Part shown: positions 1 to 8,481 of the stretch, piece by piece | Layout of the letters: each line of letters begins with the position of its first letter | Numbering within the stretch: the first letter of the stretch is position 1 | Source of the DNA: Arthrobacter sp. StoSoilB22 | GTDB taxonomy: Bacteria; Actinomycetota; Actinomycetes; Actinomycetales; Micrococcaceae | Reading direction: 5' to 3' | Length of the DNA: 64,000 nt | Assembly (NCBI RefSeq): GCF_019977315.1 | Contig: NZ_AP024652.1 | Span: forward strand, 1,116,001-1,180,000 | Program-made: the position numbers and the translations under genes | Notes under the pieces: model-generated | What the model was told of the DNA's origin: nothing | The model's input: only the letters and a program-made list of their open reading frames with translations | The model's database searches: none

Positions 1-44
1 AGACCCTGCTGAAGATGTTCGGCCCCACGCATTTGGACGACTAA
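1..44 (+). CDS. 3' end of an unidentified CDS (partial)
   Basis: Only the last 13 codons are in the window, in the frame that ends at the TAA at 42-44; the C-terminus reads TLLKMFGPTHLDD. It is followed 16 bases later by a strong hairpin terminator, as expected for a real gene end. The fragment is too short to assign to a family. Confidence 0.55.
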   Translation, partial: TLLKMFGPTHLDD

Positions 45-60
45 GCAGACCCTGGTAGAC

Positions 61-102
61 GCAGAAAGCCCCCGCACGGAACCTCGTGCGGGGGTTTTCT
101 GC
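61..102 (+). terminator. Strong hairpin terminator
   Basis: Arms of about 18 bases starting GCAGAAAGCCCCCGC pair around a 6-base loop, and the 3' arm contains a short T run. It closes the upstream partial gene and insulates the marR promoter. Confidence 0.8.
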
Positions 103-208
103 GTTGCGAGGCCCACTCTGCACCCAATTTCCACGAAATAAGGTGCAGAGCGGGCCCCGCAACGGAACTGAAACGCATCTTTAGTTTCCCAAAGCAATCA
201 ATCTGAGT

Positions 209-230
209 TATAGTTGCTTTAGGCAAGCAA
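209..230 (+). promoter_or_regulatory. Putative MarR operator over a -10 element
   Basis: A perfect inverted repeat TTGCTT-N5-AAGCAA lies at 214-230, 16 bases before the marR start codon, and overlaps a -10-like TATAGT at 209-214. A further AAGCAA half-site is at 192-197. The placement fits autorepression of the marR-exporter operon. No -35 box is clear. Confidence 0.55.
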
Positions 231-246
231 AAGAGGGGTGTTTTCC

Positions 247-729
247 ATGTCCGTCGGTTCCGCCACAGCAACCGATCTTGTGCATCAAATCTTCGACCTC
301 CAGCGCACACTGCGCTGTGTGGTGACCGCCCATATGGCCCGCGTTCCCGACGTCGGAATGGCTGTTCAAGGGGTGATGCGATTCATTGGCGAGGGGGAGA
401 CCCGCGCTACGCATCTGGCCACGCGGCTCGGTGTCAGCGCACCGGTCCTGAGCCGGCACGTCACCGAACTCGAGGAACTGGGCTTCGTGGTCAGGCGGCC
501 CGATCCCGCGGACGGCAGGGCCCAACTGCTTGCCCTGACGGAGGAAGGCTCCGCGAAACTGCGCGAATTCGAAGAACAACGCAGCGTGAGACTGCGCGAT
601 TACCTGGCGGATTGGAGCGAGGCTGACGCCCTCGAGGCCTCCCAGGTCATCAACAAACTCACCGAGTCACTCAAGGACTCAATCCGGGCAACGGCGGCCG
701 GCTCCATCACAACCAACCAGACAGCTTAG
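247..729 (+). CDS. MarR family transcriptional regulator
   Basis: A 160-residue winged-helix regulator. The centre carries the MarR recognition-helix pattern (ATRLGVSAPVLSRHVTELEE) followed by the wing (VVRRPDPADGRAQLLALTEEG). ATG at 247 is preferred to GTG at 238 because the Shine-Dalgarno AGAGGGG at 231-237 lies 9 bases before 247 but abuts 238. It ends 8 bases before a DHA2 exporter, so the two are probably one operon, with this protein acting as local repressor through the inverted repeat in its own leader. The ligand is unknown; MarR proteins beside exporters usually sense a phenolic or drug-like compound. Confidence 0.88.
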   Translation: MSVGSATATDLVHQIFDLQRTLRCVVTAHMARVPDVGMAVQGVMRFIGEGETRATHLATRLGVSAPVLSRHVTELEELGFVVRRPDPADGRAQLLALTEEGSAKLREFEEQRSVRLRDYLADWSEADALEASQVINKLTESLKDSIRATAAGSITTNQTA

Positions 730-737
730 GAGCCACC

Positions 738-2858
738 ATGGCCACACCAGCAGTTCAGAACACCAAGGCGGTGGACGCCTCAGCCAGCCCCGCGGCCAGC
801 AAAGCCGCAGCGCCCATGACGCACCGGCAGATCATGGAAGCCCTCACCGGCCTCCTCGCCGCCTTCTTCACCGCAATCCTCAGCAGCACTATTGTTGCCA
901 ACGCATTGCCCACCATCATGTCCGAGCTCAAGGGCACCCAAACCGACTTCGCCTGGGTCATCACGGCAGCGTTGCTGGCCAACGCTGCAACCACACCCAT
1001 CTGGGGCAAGCTCGCCGACCTTTTCGACAAGAAGCTCCTGGTCCAGCTGAGCATCATCATCTTTGTGGCCGGCTCAGTCATGGCTGGACTGTCCGAAACC
1101 ATTCCGCTGCTGCTCACCGCCCGCGTCATCCAAGGCGTGGCCATGGGTGGCCTCACAGCCTTGGCCCAGGCAATCATCGGCTCCATGATTCCGCCGCGCG
1201 ACCGCGGTAAATACTCCGGTTACATGGGTGCCGTCATGGCCGTTGGCACTGCTGGCGGACCGCTGTTGGGCGGCTTCATCGTTGACAGCCCGTTGGGCTG
1301 GCGCTGGACGTTCTTCGTCTGCGTGCCGCTGGCCGTCGTCGCGCTCATACTGCTGCAGGTGACGCTGAAAATCGAGCACATCAAGCGTCCCGCCAAGATC
1401 GACTGGCTCGGTTCCATCCTGCTGACCTCCGGCGTCAGCCTGTTGCTGATCTGGGTTTCCTTCGCCGGCAACCCCGACTACTACGACTGGTTCTCCTGGC
1501 AGTCCGCCCTCATGGTGGGTGGCGGCGTAGCTCTTCTGGCTGTGCTCGTGTTCGTGGAAACCAAGGTGGCCCAGCCCATCATCCCCCTCAAGATCATCTC
1601 CGAGCGCACCACGGCCCTGGCCATTGTTGCCTCCGTTGCGGTGGGCATCGCCATGTTCGGTTCGTCCACCTTCCTGGGTCAGTACTTCCAGGTTGCCCGC
1701 GGCGCCACACCCACCGAGGCAGGGCTGCTGACGCTGCCCATGATCGCCGGAAACCTTATTGGTTCGGTCGCTTCGGGCATCCTGATCAGCCGCTTCGGTA
1801 AGTGGAAGAGGTTCCTGATTGCAGGCTCCGTCCTCCTCATTGGCGGTCTCGCATTCGCCGGAACCATGGACCACACCACTGAACTGTGGATAGTGGCGAT
1901 CTACACCGGTGTGTTCGGGCTCGGCCTGGGCATGCTGATGCAGAACCTGGTCCTCGCTGTTCAGAACACCGTCCAGGCCAAGGACATCGGAACCGCGAGT
2001 GCCTCCGTGGCGTTCTTCCGCTCGGTTGGTGGCGCAATCGGCGTATCCGTTCTCGGTGCCATCATGTCCAACCACGTGAAGGAACTCGCTGTTGAGGGCA
2101 TGACTGCCGCAGGGATCCCTGCCCAGGGTGGCGCGTCCGGAGCGAGCATGGACCTGGCTGACATGCCTGCCCCCATCGCGGACATCATGCGCGCTGCCTA
2201 CGGTGACGCGACTGCTCAAATCTTCCTGATCTCCGCGATCATCAGCGTCGTTGCCCTCCTCGCCGTGCTGTTCATCAAGGAGCGTCCACTGCGACGCACC
2301 GTGGATGCAGCTCCTGAGAAAGAACTGGTTGCCACGGCTTCAGGGGACGCCGGAATGTCACTGGACACGGCGTCCATGGACGCAGTGAAAGCGTCCGACG
2401 ACGGCGCCCGCCGCCCAAGTGCCCATCCTGCGGTTTCGGTGGGCGGACGTCAGGTAGGGGCGGACCGTCAGGTTCCGGTAGGGGACCGTCAGGCTCCGGT
2501 AGGGGACCGTCAGGTTCCAAACCCGGAGTCAGGATCCGATCTTGACCTCGAGTTCGCTCGGATCCTCACGCAGGAACGGCCTCACGGCACCGCTGATGTG
2601 AAGGAAGTCCAGGAGCAGTTGTCCCGTACCCAGTACGTTCTGGCGGAACAGCAGCTTCAGCTGAGCCGTGCCAACGTGGAGCTGCAGGCCCGGTTGCGGG
2701 AGCAGCAGACCATTGCCGAGCAGCAAGCCCACACCGCGGAAGAGCTTGCAGCGATCCGCAAAGAACTCAAGCGTGAGCGCAGGCAGCAGGAGCGCATGGC
2801 GTTGCTGCTCCTCCAAGGCGTCGAAGCCCGTTCGGACCACGGCAAGCACGCAGGCTAA
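738..2858 (+). CDS. DHA2 (EmrB/QacA-type) MFS drug exporter with long C-terminal tail
   Basis: A 706-residue MFS transporter. Residues about 40-515 hold the 14 hydrophobic segments expected of DHA2 proton-coupled drug exporters, including the motif-A-like loop GKLADLFDKK and motif-C-like GTAGGPLLGG. The family is normally about 480-540 residues. The extra ~190 residues form a cytoplasmic tail: an Ala/Asp-rich linker, a VGDRQVP-type heptad repeat at about residues 567-596 encoded by 21-bp DNA repeats, and a Gln/Glu/Arg-rich predicted coiled coil at about 615-705. The gene follows marR by 8 bases and has GGAG before its ATG. The export role is family knowledge; the substrate and the tail function (oligomerisation or partner docking) are unknown. 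Confidence 0.85.
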   Translation: MATPAVQNTKAVDASASPAASKAAAPMTHRQIMEALTGLLAAFFTAILSSTIVANALPTIMSELKGTQTDFAWVITAALLANAATTPIWGKLADLFDKKLLVQLSIIIFVAGSVMAGLSETIPLLLTARVIQGVAMGGLTALAQAIIGSMIPPRDRGKYSGYMGAVMAVGTAGGPLLGGFIVDSPLGWRWTFFVCVPLAVVALILLQVTLKIEHIKRPAKIDWLGSILLTSGVSLLLIWVSFAGNPDYYDWFSWQSALMVGGGVALLAVLVFVETKVAQPIIPLKIISERTTALAIVASVAVGIAMFGSSTFLGQYFQVARGATPTEAGLLTLPMIAGNLIGSVASGILISRFGKWKRFLIAGSVLLIGGLAFAGTMDHTTELWIVAIYTGVFGLGLGMLMQNLVLAVQNTVQAKDIGTASASVAFFRSVGGAIGVSVLGAIMSNHVKELAVEGMTAAGIPAQGGASGASMDLADMPAPIADIMRAAYGDATAQIFLISAIISVVALLAVLFIKERPLRRTVDAAPEKELVATASGDAGMSLDTASMDAVKASDDGARRPSAHPAVSVGGRQVGADRQVPVGDRQAPVGDRQVPNPESGSDLDLEFARILTQERPHGTADVKEVQEQLSRTQYVLAEQQLQLSRANVELQARLREQQTIAEQQAHTAEELAAIRKELKRERRQQERMALLLLQGVEARSDHGKHAG
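2449..2518 (+). repeat. 21-bp tandem repeat inside the exporter gene
   Basis: About three copies of a 21-bp unit containing GACCGTCAGGTTCCGGTAGG encode the peptide repeat VGDRQVP / VGDRQAP. The unit is a multiple of 3, so copy-number change would keep the frame. Confidence 0.85.
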
Positions 2859-2944
2859 CTCACTGGGGTCCCGGCCCTGTCCGGGGATCCAGGCCGGGGC
2901 TCCTGATGGAGTGCGGGGAAACGGCCAACGAGGGCGGGATTGGG

Positions 2945-2981
2945 AGCGCCGGCTGGGAAACCAGCCGGCGCTTTCTTGTTT
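2945..2981 (+). terminator. Rho-independent terminator after the exporter
   Basis: A 12-base stem AGCGCCGGCTGG / CCAGCCGGCGCT with a GAAA tetraloop is followed by TTTCTTGTTT. It ends the marR-exporter operon. The rest of the 311-bp gap to 3170 should hold the ABC operon promoter, but no convincing -35/-10 pair could be fixed; TAGAGT and TAATAC boxes are possible -10s. Confidence 0.85.
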
Positions 2982-3169
2982 GCCCCGACTGCCGGTCTTG
3001 CGGCAGCGGGAGCATCCGTCACCCGGCAGATACTCCGCTGGGATGATCTTTTCCGAAAGATGTTTCGCCGGGGCAACGGATTTCGTAGAGTAGGGAGGCT
3101 AATACTGTCAGCCCCGGCTGCCACACTTCTCTTACCTCTTTCACGCACTCTTTCTAAGGACCCGTGGGC

Positions 3170-4903
3170 ATGCTTGTCACCCTTATACGGCGCTACTCCA
3201 AGCCGTATTTGCCGCAGATCGTGGCCGTGCTGATTTTTCAGCTCGCATCCACCATCGCTACGCTGTACCTCCCCAGCCTCAACGCCAGAATTATTGATGA
3301 GGGAGTTTCCCGCGGAGACACCGACTTCATCTGGCAGACCGGTGCCCTCATGCTCGCTGTCGCCCTGGGACAAGTGGTCACTGCCATCATCGCTGTGTAC
3401 TTCGGGTCCCGCGTTGCAATGGCCATTGGCAGGGACCTGCGCCGCAGCGTCTTCCGGCAGGTCAGTAGCTTCTCAGCCCAGGACGTCAACACTTTCGGTG
3501 CTCCCACGCTGATTACCCGCGGTACCAACGATGTCCAGCAGGTACAGATGCTGGTGCTCATGGGCCTGAACTTCATGGTCTCAACCCCCATCATGTGTGT
3601 GGGCGGCATCATCATGGCGCTCCGTGAGGACCTTAGCCTTTCCTGGTTGGTCTGGGTCTCCGTTCCTGTCCTGGTGGCCGTGGTGGGCTACCTTGTAGTC
3701 CGTCTCATGCCGCTGTTCCGTTCCATGCAGACCAAGATCGACGCCATCAATGGCGTACTGCGCGAACAGATCATCGGTATTCGCGTGGTCCGGGCCTTTG
3801 TTCGCGAGCCCCACGAGGCCAGGCGCTTCGGGGACGCCAATGATGACCTCACTGCAGTGTCGGTAAAGATCGGCAACCTGTTCGTCCTGATGTTCCCGGC
3901 CATCGGCATGATCCTGCACCTGTCCACGGCCGCCGTGCTGTGGTTTGGCGGCCAGCGGGTGGATTCCGGGGAGATGCAGGTGGGTGCGCTCACGGCCTTC
4001 CTCCAGTACCTGCTGCAGATCCTGATGGCTGTCATGATGGGCACGTTCATGGCCATGATGATTCCCCGCGCATCCGTCTGTGCAGACCGCATAGGTGAGG
4101 TACTGGACGTCGAGCCTTCCATCCACAACCCCAGCTCGCCGGTAGTGCCTGCTGAGAAGAAGGGACGTGTGGAGTTCCGGGACGTCACCTTCAAGTACCC
4201 CGGTGCCGAGGCTCCGGTGCTGAGCAACATTTCCTTCACTGCTGAGCCGGGCAAGACCCTGGCCATCATCGGCTCCACGGGTGCCGGCAAAACCACCTTG
4301 GTCTCGCTGCTGCCGCGGCTTTACGACGTCGCATCCGGTGACGTCCTGCTGGACGGTGTGCCCGTCACGAAGATGGACGCATCGGAGATCACTAGCCGCG
4401 TATCTGCGGTGCCGCAGAAGCCGTACTTGTTCTCAGGAACAATCGAGCACAACCTTCGTTTCGGCAAGCCTGACGCCACGGACGAAGAGCTGTGGGAAGC
4501 GTTGGAAACGGCCCAGGCCAAGGGCTTCGTGGAAGAAAAGTCATCCGGTTTGAACCGGCGCATCGCCCAAGGCGGTACCAACGTCTCCGGTGGCCAGCGC
4601 CAGAGGCTATCCATTGCCAGGGCGTTGGTTACCAAACCGAATGTGTACCTGTTTGATGATTCGTTCTCCGCGCTCGATGTTGCTACCGACGCCCGTCTGC
4701 GCAAAGCCTTGAAGGCCAAGACCCGGGATTCCACAGTCATTATCGTGGCCCAGCGCGTCTCTACCATCGCGGACGCGGACGAGATCCTTGTGCTGGATAA
4801 CGGAAGGATTGTTGACCGCGGAACGCACGACGAACTGCTGGAGACCTCACCCACCTACCAGGAAATCGTTGAATCCCAGCTGAGCGTGGAGGAAGTGGCA
4901 TGA
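3170..4903 (+). CDS. ABC exporter half-transporter, degenerate-site subunit
   Basis: A 577-residue half transporter with six N-terminal membrane helices (about 1-310) and a C-terminal ATPase domain. Walker A is GSTGAGKT near residue 368 and the signature is VSGGQ near 472. Walker B reads VYLFDD, with Asp where the catalytic Glu normally sits, and the H-loop has Gln (VAQRVST) instead of His. This is the pattern of the degenerate-site subunit in heterodimeric exporters. ATG at 3170 is preferred to GTG at 3164 because AAGGA lies 9 bases upstream of it. The stop overlaps the partner start by 4 bases (ATGA), which implies coupled translation and 1:1 assembly in the cytoplasmic membrane. The substrate is unknown. 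Confidence 0.9.
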   Translation: MLVTLIRRYSKPYLPQIVAVLIFQLASTIATLYLPSLNARIIDEGVSRGDTDFIWQTGALMLAVALGQVVTAIIAVYFGSRVAMAIGRDLRRSVFRQVSSFSAQDVNTFGAPTLITRGTNDVQQVQMLVLMGLNFMVSTPIMCVGGIIMALREDLSLSWLVWVSVPVLVAVVGYLVVRLMPLFRSMQTKIDAINGVLREQIIGIRVVRAFVREPHEARRFGDANDDLTAVSVKIGNLFVLMFPAIGMILHLSTAAVLWFGGQRVDSGEMQVGALTAFLQYLLQILMAVMMGTFMAMMIPRASVCADRIGEVLDVEPSIHNPSSPVVPAEKKGRVEFRDVTFKYPGAEAPVLSNISFTAEPGKTLAIIGSTGAGKTTLVSLLPRLYDVASGDVLLDGVPVTKMDASEITSRVSAVPQKPYLFSGTIEHNLRFGKPDATDEELWEALETAQAKGFVEEKSSGLNRRIAQGGTNVSGGQRQRLSIARALVTKPNVYLFDDSFSALDVATDARLRKALKAKTRDSTVIIVAQRVSTIADADEILVLDNGRIVDRGTHDELLETSPTYQEIVESQLSVEEVA

Positions 4904-6978
4904 CCGAGCAGGACCAGCAGAAGAAGCGTGGCTGGGCTGCCAAGGCTCAAGCCGCCAAGGATGCCAAGGCAACAGCCGAAGCTGAGGTAGCCACCGAAGT
5001 GCTCGATGACGACGACTTTGTTGAAGAAGAATACGTCCCCTCCGAAGCTGATGGCGGTATGTTCGGCGACGTCCCGGCAAAGAAGGCCAAAGAGTTCTGG
5101 CCGTCCGCCAAGCGACTCATGGGCCTGCTGAAGCCCGAGGCCGTTGGCGTGTACATCGTGATCGGGCTCGTCATTGTCTCGGTAGTCCTCAATGTGATTG
5201 CTCCGAAGGTCCTGGGTAGTGCCATGGACGTCATCTTCGGTGGCGTTGTGGGCCGGCAGATCCCGGAGGGGGTCTCGCAGGAGCAGTTCGTTGAGCTCAT
5301 GCGCCAGCAAGGCCAAGGCAACTTTGCGGACATGGTCTCCAAGATGGAGCTCACCAACGGGATTGACTTCCCCAAGCTGACGTTCCTGATTTCGATCGTG
5401 CTCCTGATGTACTTTGTGGCCAACATCTTCCTGTGGGCCCAGGGTTGGTTGCTCAACAGGATCGTCATGCGGGTCATTAAGAAGCTGCGCAACGACGTTC
5501 AGGCAAAGCTCAACCGGCTCCCGCTGAACTACTTCGACACCCGCCAGCGCGGCGACATCCTGTCCCGCGTGACCAACGACGTCGACAACGTCCAGCAGGG
5601 CCTCCAGCAGGCGTTCTCCCAACTGGTCAGCTCAGTGCTCACAGTCCTGGGCATCACGGTGATGATGTTCATCGTCTCCTGGGAATTGGCGCTCATTGCC
5701 CTGATCGCCCTGCCGTTGTCCGGCATTGTGGCGGGCGTCATTGGTGCGCGCAGCCAGAAGCTCTTCGCAGCACAGTGGAAGAACACCGGCGCACTGAACG
5801 GCCAGATCGAGGAGTCCTTCTCCGGACACGACCTCGTGAAGGTCTTCGGTCGCGATGCCGACATGCTGAAGCGTTTCGACGAGAAGAACGAGGAACTCTA
5901 CAAGGCCTCCTTCGGTGCGCAGTTCGTGTCCGGCGTGATCTTCCCGGCCATGAACTTCGTGTCCTACCTGTCCTACGTCGGCATTGCAGTGGTGGGTGGC
6001 TTGCGCGTTGCCTCGGGCTCCATGAGCCTGGGCGATGCCACCGCCTTCATTCAGTACTCGCGTGAATTCACCCAGCCGCTGGGCCAGATTGCCGGCATGG
6101 CCAACATGCTGCAGTCCGGTGTTGCCTCGGCAGAGCGCGTCTTCGAGTTCCTTGATGCCGAGGAAGAAGTTGAAGAGACCGGGACCCGCAATCTGCCCGC
6201 CAAGACCGACGGCCATGTTGAGTTCGAGCACGTCTCGTTCAGCTATGTAGAAGACAAACCGCTCATTGAGGACCTGTCCTTTGCTGCCGAACCTGGCCAT
6301 ACCGTGGCGATTGTGGGCCCCACCGGGGCCGGGAAGACCACGCTGGTGAACCTGGTGATGCGTTTCTACGAGCTCAACGCAGGCCGGATCACCTTGGATG
6401 GCGTGGACATCAAGGACCTTAGCCGCGCAGAACTGCGGTCCAAGGTGGGCATGGTGTTGCAGGATGCCTGGCTGTTTGGCGGGACCATCTACGACAACAT
6501 CAAGTACGGCAAGCTGGACGCCACCGAGGACCAGATCATGGAAGCGGCCAAGGCAACCTACGTGGACCGCTTTGTGCGTGCCCTCCCGGACGGTTACCAG
6601 ACGATCATCGACGAAGAAGGCAACAACGTCAGCGCCGGTGAAAAGCAGCTCATCACCATCGCCCGTGCCTTCGTTTCAGATCCGTCGCTGCTGATCCTGG
6701 ACGAAGCTACAAGCTCCGTGGACACCCGTACGGAGCTGTTGCTGCAAAAGGCCATGGCTGCCCTTCGGACGGACCGGACGAGCTTCGTGATCGCCCACCG
6801 CCTGTCCACTATCCGCGACGCCGACACCATTTTGGTGATGGAGAACGGCAAGATCGTGGAGCAGGGCAACCATGCCCACCTGCTCACACTGCAGGGGGCC
6901 TACTACCGGTTGTACATGTCCCAGTTCGCTGGTGAGGAAGAGACCGCTGTGGACGACTCGACGGCGGTGCACAGCTGA
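4900..6978 (+). CDS. ABC exporter half-transporter, catalytic subunit
   Basis: A 692-residue partner of the upstream subunit. A charged N-terminal extension (about 1-75, Ala/Lys then acidic) precedes six membrane helices and the ATPase domain. Walker A is GPTGAGKT near residue 473. Walker B LLILDEATSSVD keeps the catalytic Glu, and IAHR keeps the H-loop His. Its signature is the non-canonical VSAGEKQ instead of LSGGQ. The dimer is therefore predicted to have one intact site (this Walker A/B with the partner's SGGQ) and one degenerate site (the partner's Walker A/B with this SAGEK). LmrCD- and TM287/288-like exporters of drugs or lipids have this arrangement. The cargo cannot be read from sequence. 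Confidence 0.9.
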   Translation: MTEQDQQKKRGWAAKAQAAKDAKATAEAEVATEVLDDDDFVEEEYVPSEADGGMFGDVPAKKAKEFWPSAKRLMGLLKPEAVGVYIVIGLVIVSVVLNVIAPKVLGSAMDVIFGGVVGRQIPEGVSQEQFVELMRQQGQGNFADMVSKMELTNGIDFPKLTFLISIVLLMYFVANIFLWAQGWLLNRIVMRVIKKLRNDVQAKLNRLPLNYFDTRQRGDILSRVTNDVDNVQQGLQQAFSQLVSSVLTVLGITVMMFIVSWELALIALIALPLSGIVAGVIGARSQKLFAAQWKNTGALNGQIEESFSGHDLVKVFGRDADMLKRFDEKNEELYKASFGAQFVSGVIFPAMNFVSYLSYVGIAVVGGLRVASGSMSLGDATAFIQYSREFTQPLGQIAGMANMLQSGVASAERVFEFLDAEEEVEETGTRNLPAKTDGHVEFEHVSFSYVEDKPLIEDLSFAAEPGHTVAIVGPTGAGKTTLVNLVMRFYELNAGRITLDGVDIKDLSRAELRSKVGMVLQDAWLFGGTIYDNIKYGKLDATEDQIMEAAKATYVDRFVRALPDGYQTIIDEEGNNVSAGEKQLITIARAFVSDPSLLILDEATSSVDTRTELLLQKAMAALRTDRTSFVIAHRLSTIRDADTILVMENGKIVEQGNHAHLLTLQGAYYRLYMSQFAGEEETAVDDSTAVHS

Positions 6979-7001
6979 GCGCGGAAACACTGAAGGAGTC
7001 C

Positions 7002-7451
7002 ATGGCACCCCGCCGCATAGAGGTCCTCGTACCCATGCGCTGGGGTGACATGGACGCCTACGGCCACATCAACAACGTCCAGATTGTGCGGATGCTGGAG
7101 GAAGCCCGTATCGCAGCCTTCGGGCCCCCTCGCGGAGCGGGCCTTCCGGGCGTAGAGCCCCCGGCGGCCCTGTTCAATGACGTCGAGGAAGGCACCATGA
7201 CCCTGGTTGTGGAGCACAAAGTCCGGTACGTCCGGACTTTGGATTACCGCAACATCCCGGCTGTGGTGGAGATCTGGGTGGGGGCCATCAAAGGCGCCAG
7301 CTTCGATCTCCATTACGTCATCAAAGATCCCGTCACGCGGGAAGACTGCGTGAAAGCAACTACTCACCTGGCTTTCGTCGCCGAGGCCACAGGACGGGTC
7401 CTAAGGCTCACGCCGGAGCAAAAGGAAAAGCTGCAGAAGTACCAGGGCTGA
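7002..7451 (+). CDS. Acyl-CoA thioesterase, 4HBT (hotdog) family
   Basis: A 149-residue single hotdog domain. The N-terminus carries the 4HBT motif RWGDMDAYGHINN, whose Asp is the usual catalytic residue of the 4-hydroxybenzoyl-CoA thioesterase/FadM group, followed by the helix EEARIAAFG. It should hydrolyse an acyl- or aroyl-CoA in the cytoplasm; chain specificity is unknown. AAGGAG precedes the ATG. It starts 23 bases after the ABC operon and may be cotranscribed with it. Two bases after its stop begins the first copy of the GTACAG palindrome. Confidence 0.85.
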   Translation: MAPRRIEVLVPMRWGDMDAYGHINNVQIVRMLEEARIAAFGPPRGAGLPGVEPPAALFNDVEEGTMTLVVEHKVRYVRTLDYRNIPAVVEIWVGAIKGASFDLHYVIKDPVTREDCVKATTHLAFVAEATGRVLRLTPEQKEKLQKYQG

Positions 7452-7452
7452 C

Positions 7453-7512
7453 GAGTTTTTGTACAGCTGATGCCCTCAAATGGCCGTCTTAGGGGCATCA
7501 GCTGTACAAAAA
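7453..7512. repeat. GTACAG palindromic element, copy 1
   Basis: Starts GAGTTTTTGTACAG. A perfect 20-base arm (7456-7475) pairs with 7493-7512 around a 17-base centre. The T run lies on the 5' side of each arm, so this is not a standard intrinsic terminator. It shares ends, arm length and centre length with copies at 22071 and 38325. Confidence 0.9.
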
Positions 7513-7531
7513 TTCCACGTAGAGTTTCACC

Positions 7532-8296
7532 ATGAAACTTGAAATTGCCGTGGTGAGTGCCGCGGGTGCAGGCACGGCAGCCGCCGAGGGAGCCGACCGC
7601 ATCGAACTGTGCAGCAGCCTGGAACTTGGTGGCGTCACGCCAAGCCAAGGACTCATGGAAGCCAGCATGGAGCACGTTGACGGCCGTCTGGCGATCCATC
7701 CACTGATCCGCTCCAGGCCCGGCGACTTCCGGTACTCTGCGTCCGACGTAGACACCATGGTCCACGAGATCCGCCATCTGCTGGCTCAGGGGGCCCACGG
7801 GGTGGTGGTCGGGGCGCTCACCGCGTCCGGAGACGTAGACGTTCACGCGATCCAGCGCCTCGTGGATTCCGCCAAGGAAGCCAACCCGGAAGCAGAGTTG
7901 ACCTTTCACAGGGCCATAGACCAGTCACGAGACCCCGTGGCCGCTCTTGAACAGCTGATGGAACTTGGCTTCACGCGGATCCTGACCTCGGGCCACGAAG
8001 CCACCGCGGGGGCCGGGCTGTCCACGTTGACCACCATGGCAGAACGTGCCGGGAGTGCACTGCAGATCATGGCCGGGGGAGGACTAACCCTTGACGACAT
8101 CCCTGCGATGCACAGGGCAGGCCTTGCTGCGGTCCACCTTTCGGCCAAGAAGACGGTCTCCACTCTCGCCGATGGGGCGGTCTCCCTCGGTGCGCAGGAC
8201 GGCAGCGATCCCACGGCTTACACAGTTACCAACCGCGACGTCGTCCGGGCGGCGAGGGCGAAAGTCAACGCACTGAACCTGGCCGCCTCCAAGTAG
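7532..8296 (+). CDS. cutC: Copper homeostasis protein CutC family
   Basis: A 254-residue TIM-barrel protein. The family hallmarks are present: an N-terminal EGADRIELCSSLELGGVTPS, a central FHRAIDQSRDP, and the C-terminal GGGLTLDDI...VHLSAKK. Length is normal. CutC was linked to copper tolerance in E. coli, but its biochemical role remains unsettled, so copper handling is a family label only. No good Shine-Dalgarno precedes the ATG; the start is chosen because homologues begin with MKLEIAV-like sequence. The last codons lie in a 21-bp tandem duplication. Confidence 0.85.
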   Translation: MKLEIAVVSAAGAGTAAAEGADRIELCSSLELGGVTPSQGLMEASMEHVDGRLAIHPLIRSRPGDFRYSASDVDTMVHEIRHLLAQGAHGVVVGALTASGDVDVHAIQRLVDSAKEANPEAELTFHRAIDQSRDPVAALEQLMELGFTRILTSGHEATAGAGLSTLTTMAERAGSALQIMAGGGLTLDDIPAMHRAGLAAVHLSAKKTVSTLADGAVSLGAQDGSDPTAYTVTNRDVVRAARAKVNALNLAASK

Positions 8297-8319
8297 CACC
8301 TGGCCGCCTCCAAGTAGCA
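8278..8319 (+). repeat. Perfect 21-bp tandem duplication over the cutC stop codon
   Basis: The unit CCTGGCCGCCTCCAAGTAGCA occurs twice with no gap (8278-8298 and 8299-8319). The TAG inside the first copy ends cutC, so the second copy repeats the last codons and the stop. Perfect identity suggests a recent slippage event. Confidence 0.95.
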
Positions 8320-8481
8320 CCGTCATAATGCCCTGGCAGCGTCATGGCCAGTATTCGGGGGCGGGAATTGCAGTGATCGCGCATCGCAATAACCCTTTAC
8401 GACTCCACGGAACGCCGGGATGATGTAAGGATTCACCAAACAGGTGAAAAACCCCGGAAGCTACCTTCAGGAGTCTCAGCG

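Noticed and set aside
1074..2219. 381-residue minus-strand open frame
   Set aside because: It lies opposite the DHA2 exporter, has no hydrophobic pattern, and is rich in His/Asp/Gly as expected of a shadow frame in high-GC DNA.
7453..7512. GTACAG palindrome as a plain intrinsic terminator
   Set aside because: T runs precede the 5' arm and A runs follow the 3' arm on both strands, the reverse of an intrinsic terminator; 17-nt centre and repeated copies argue for another role.
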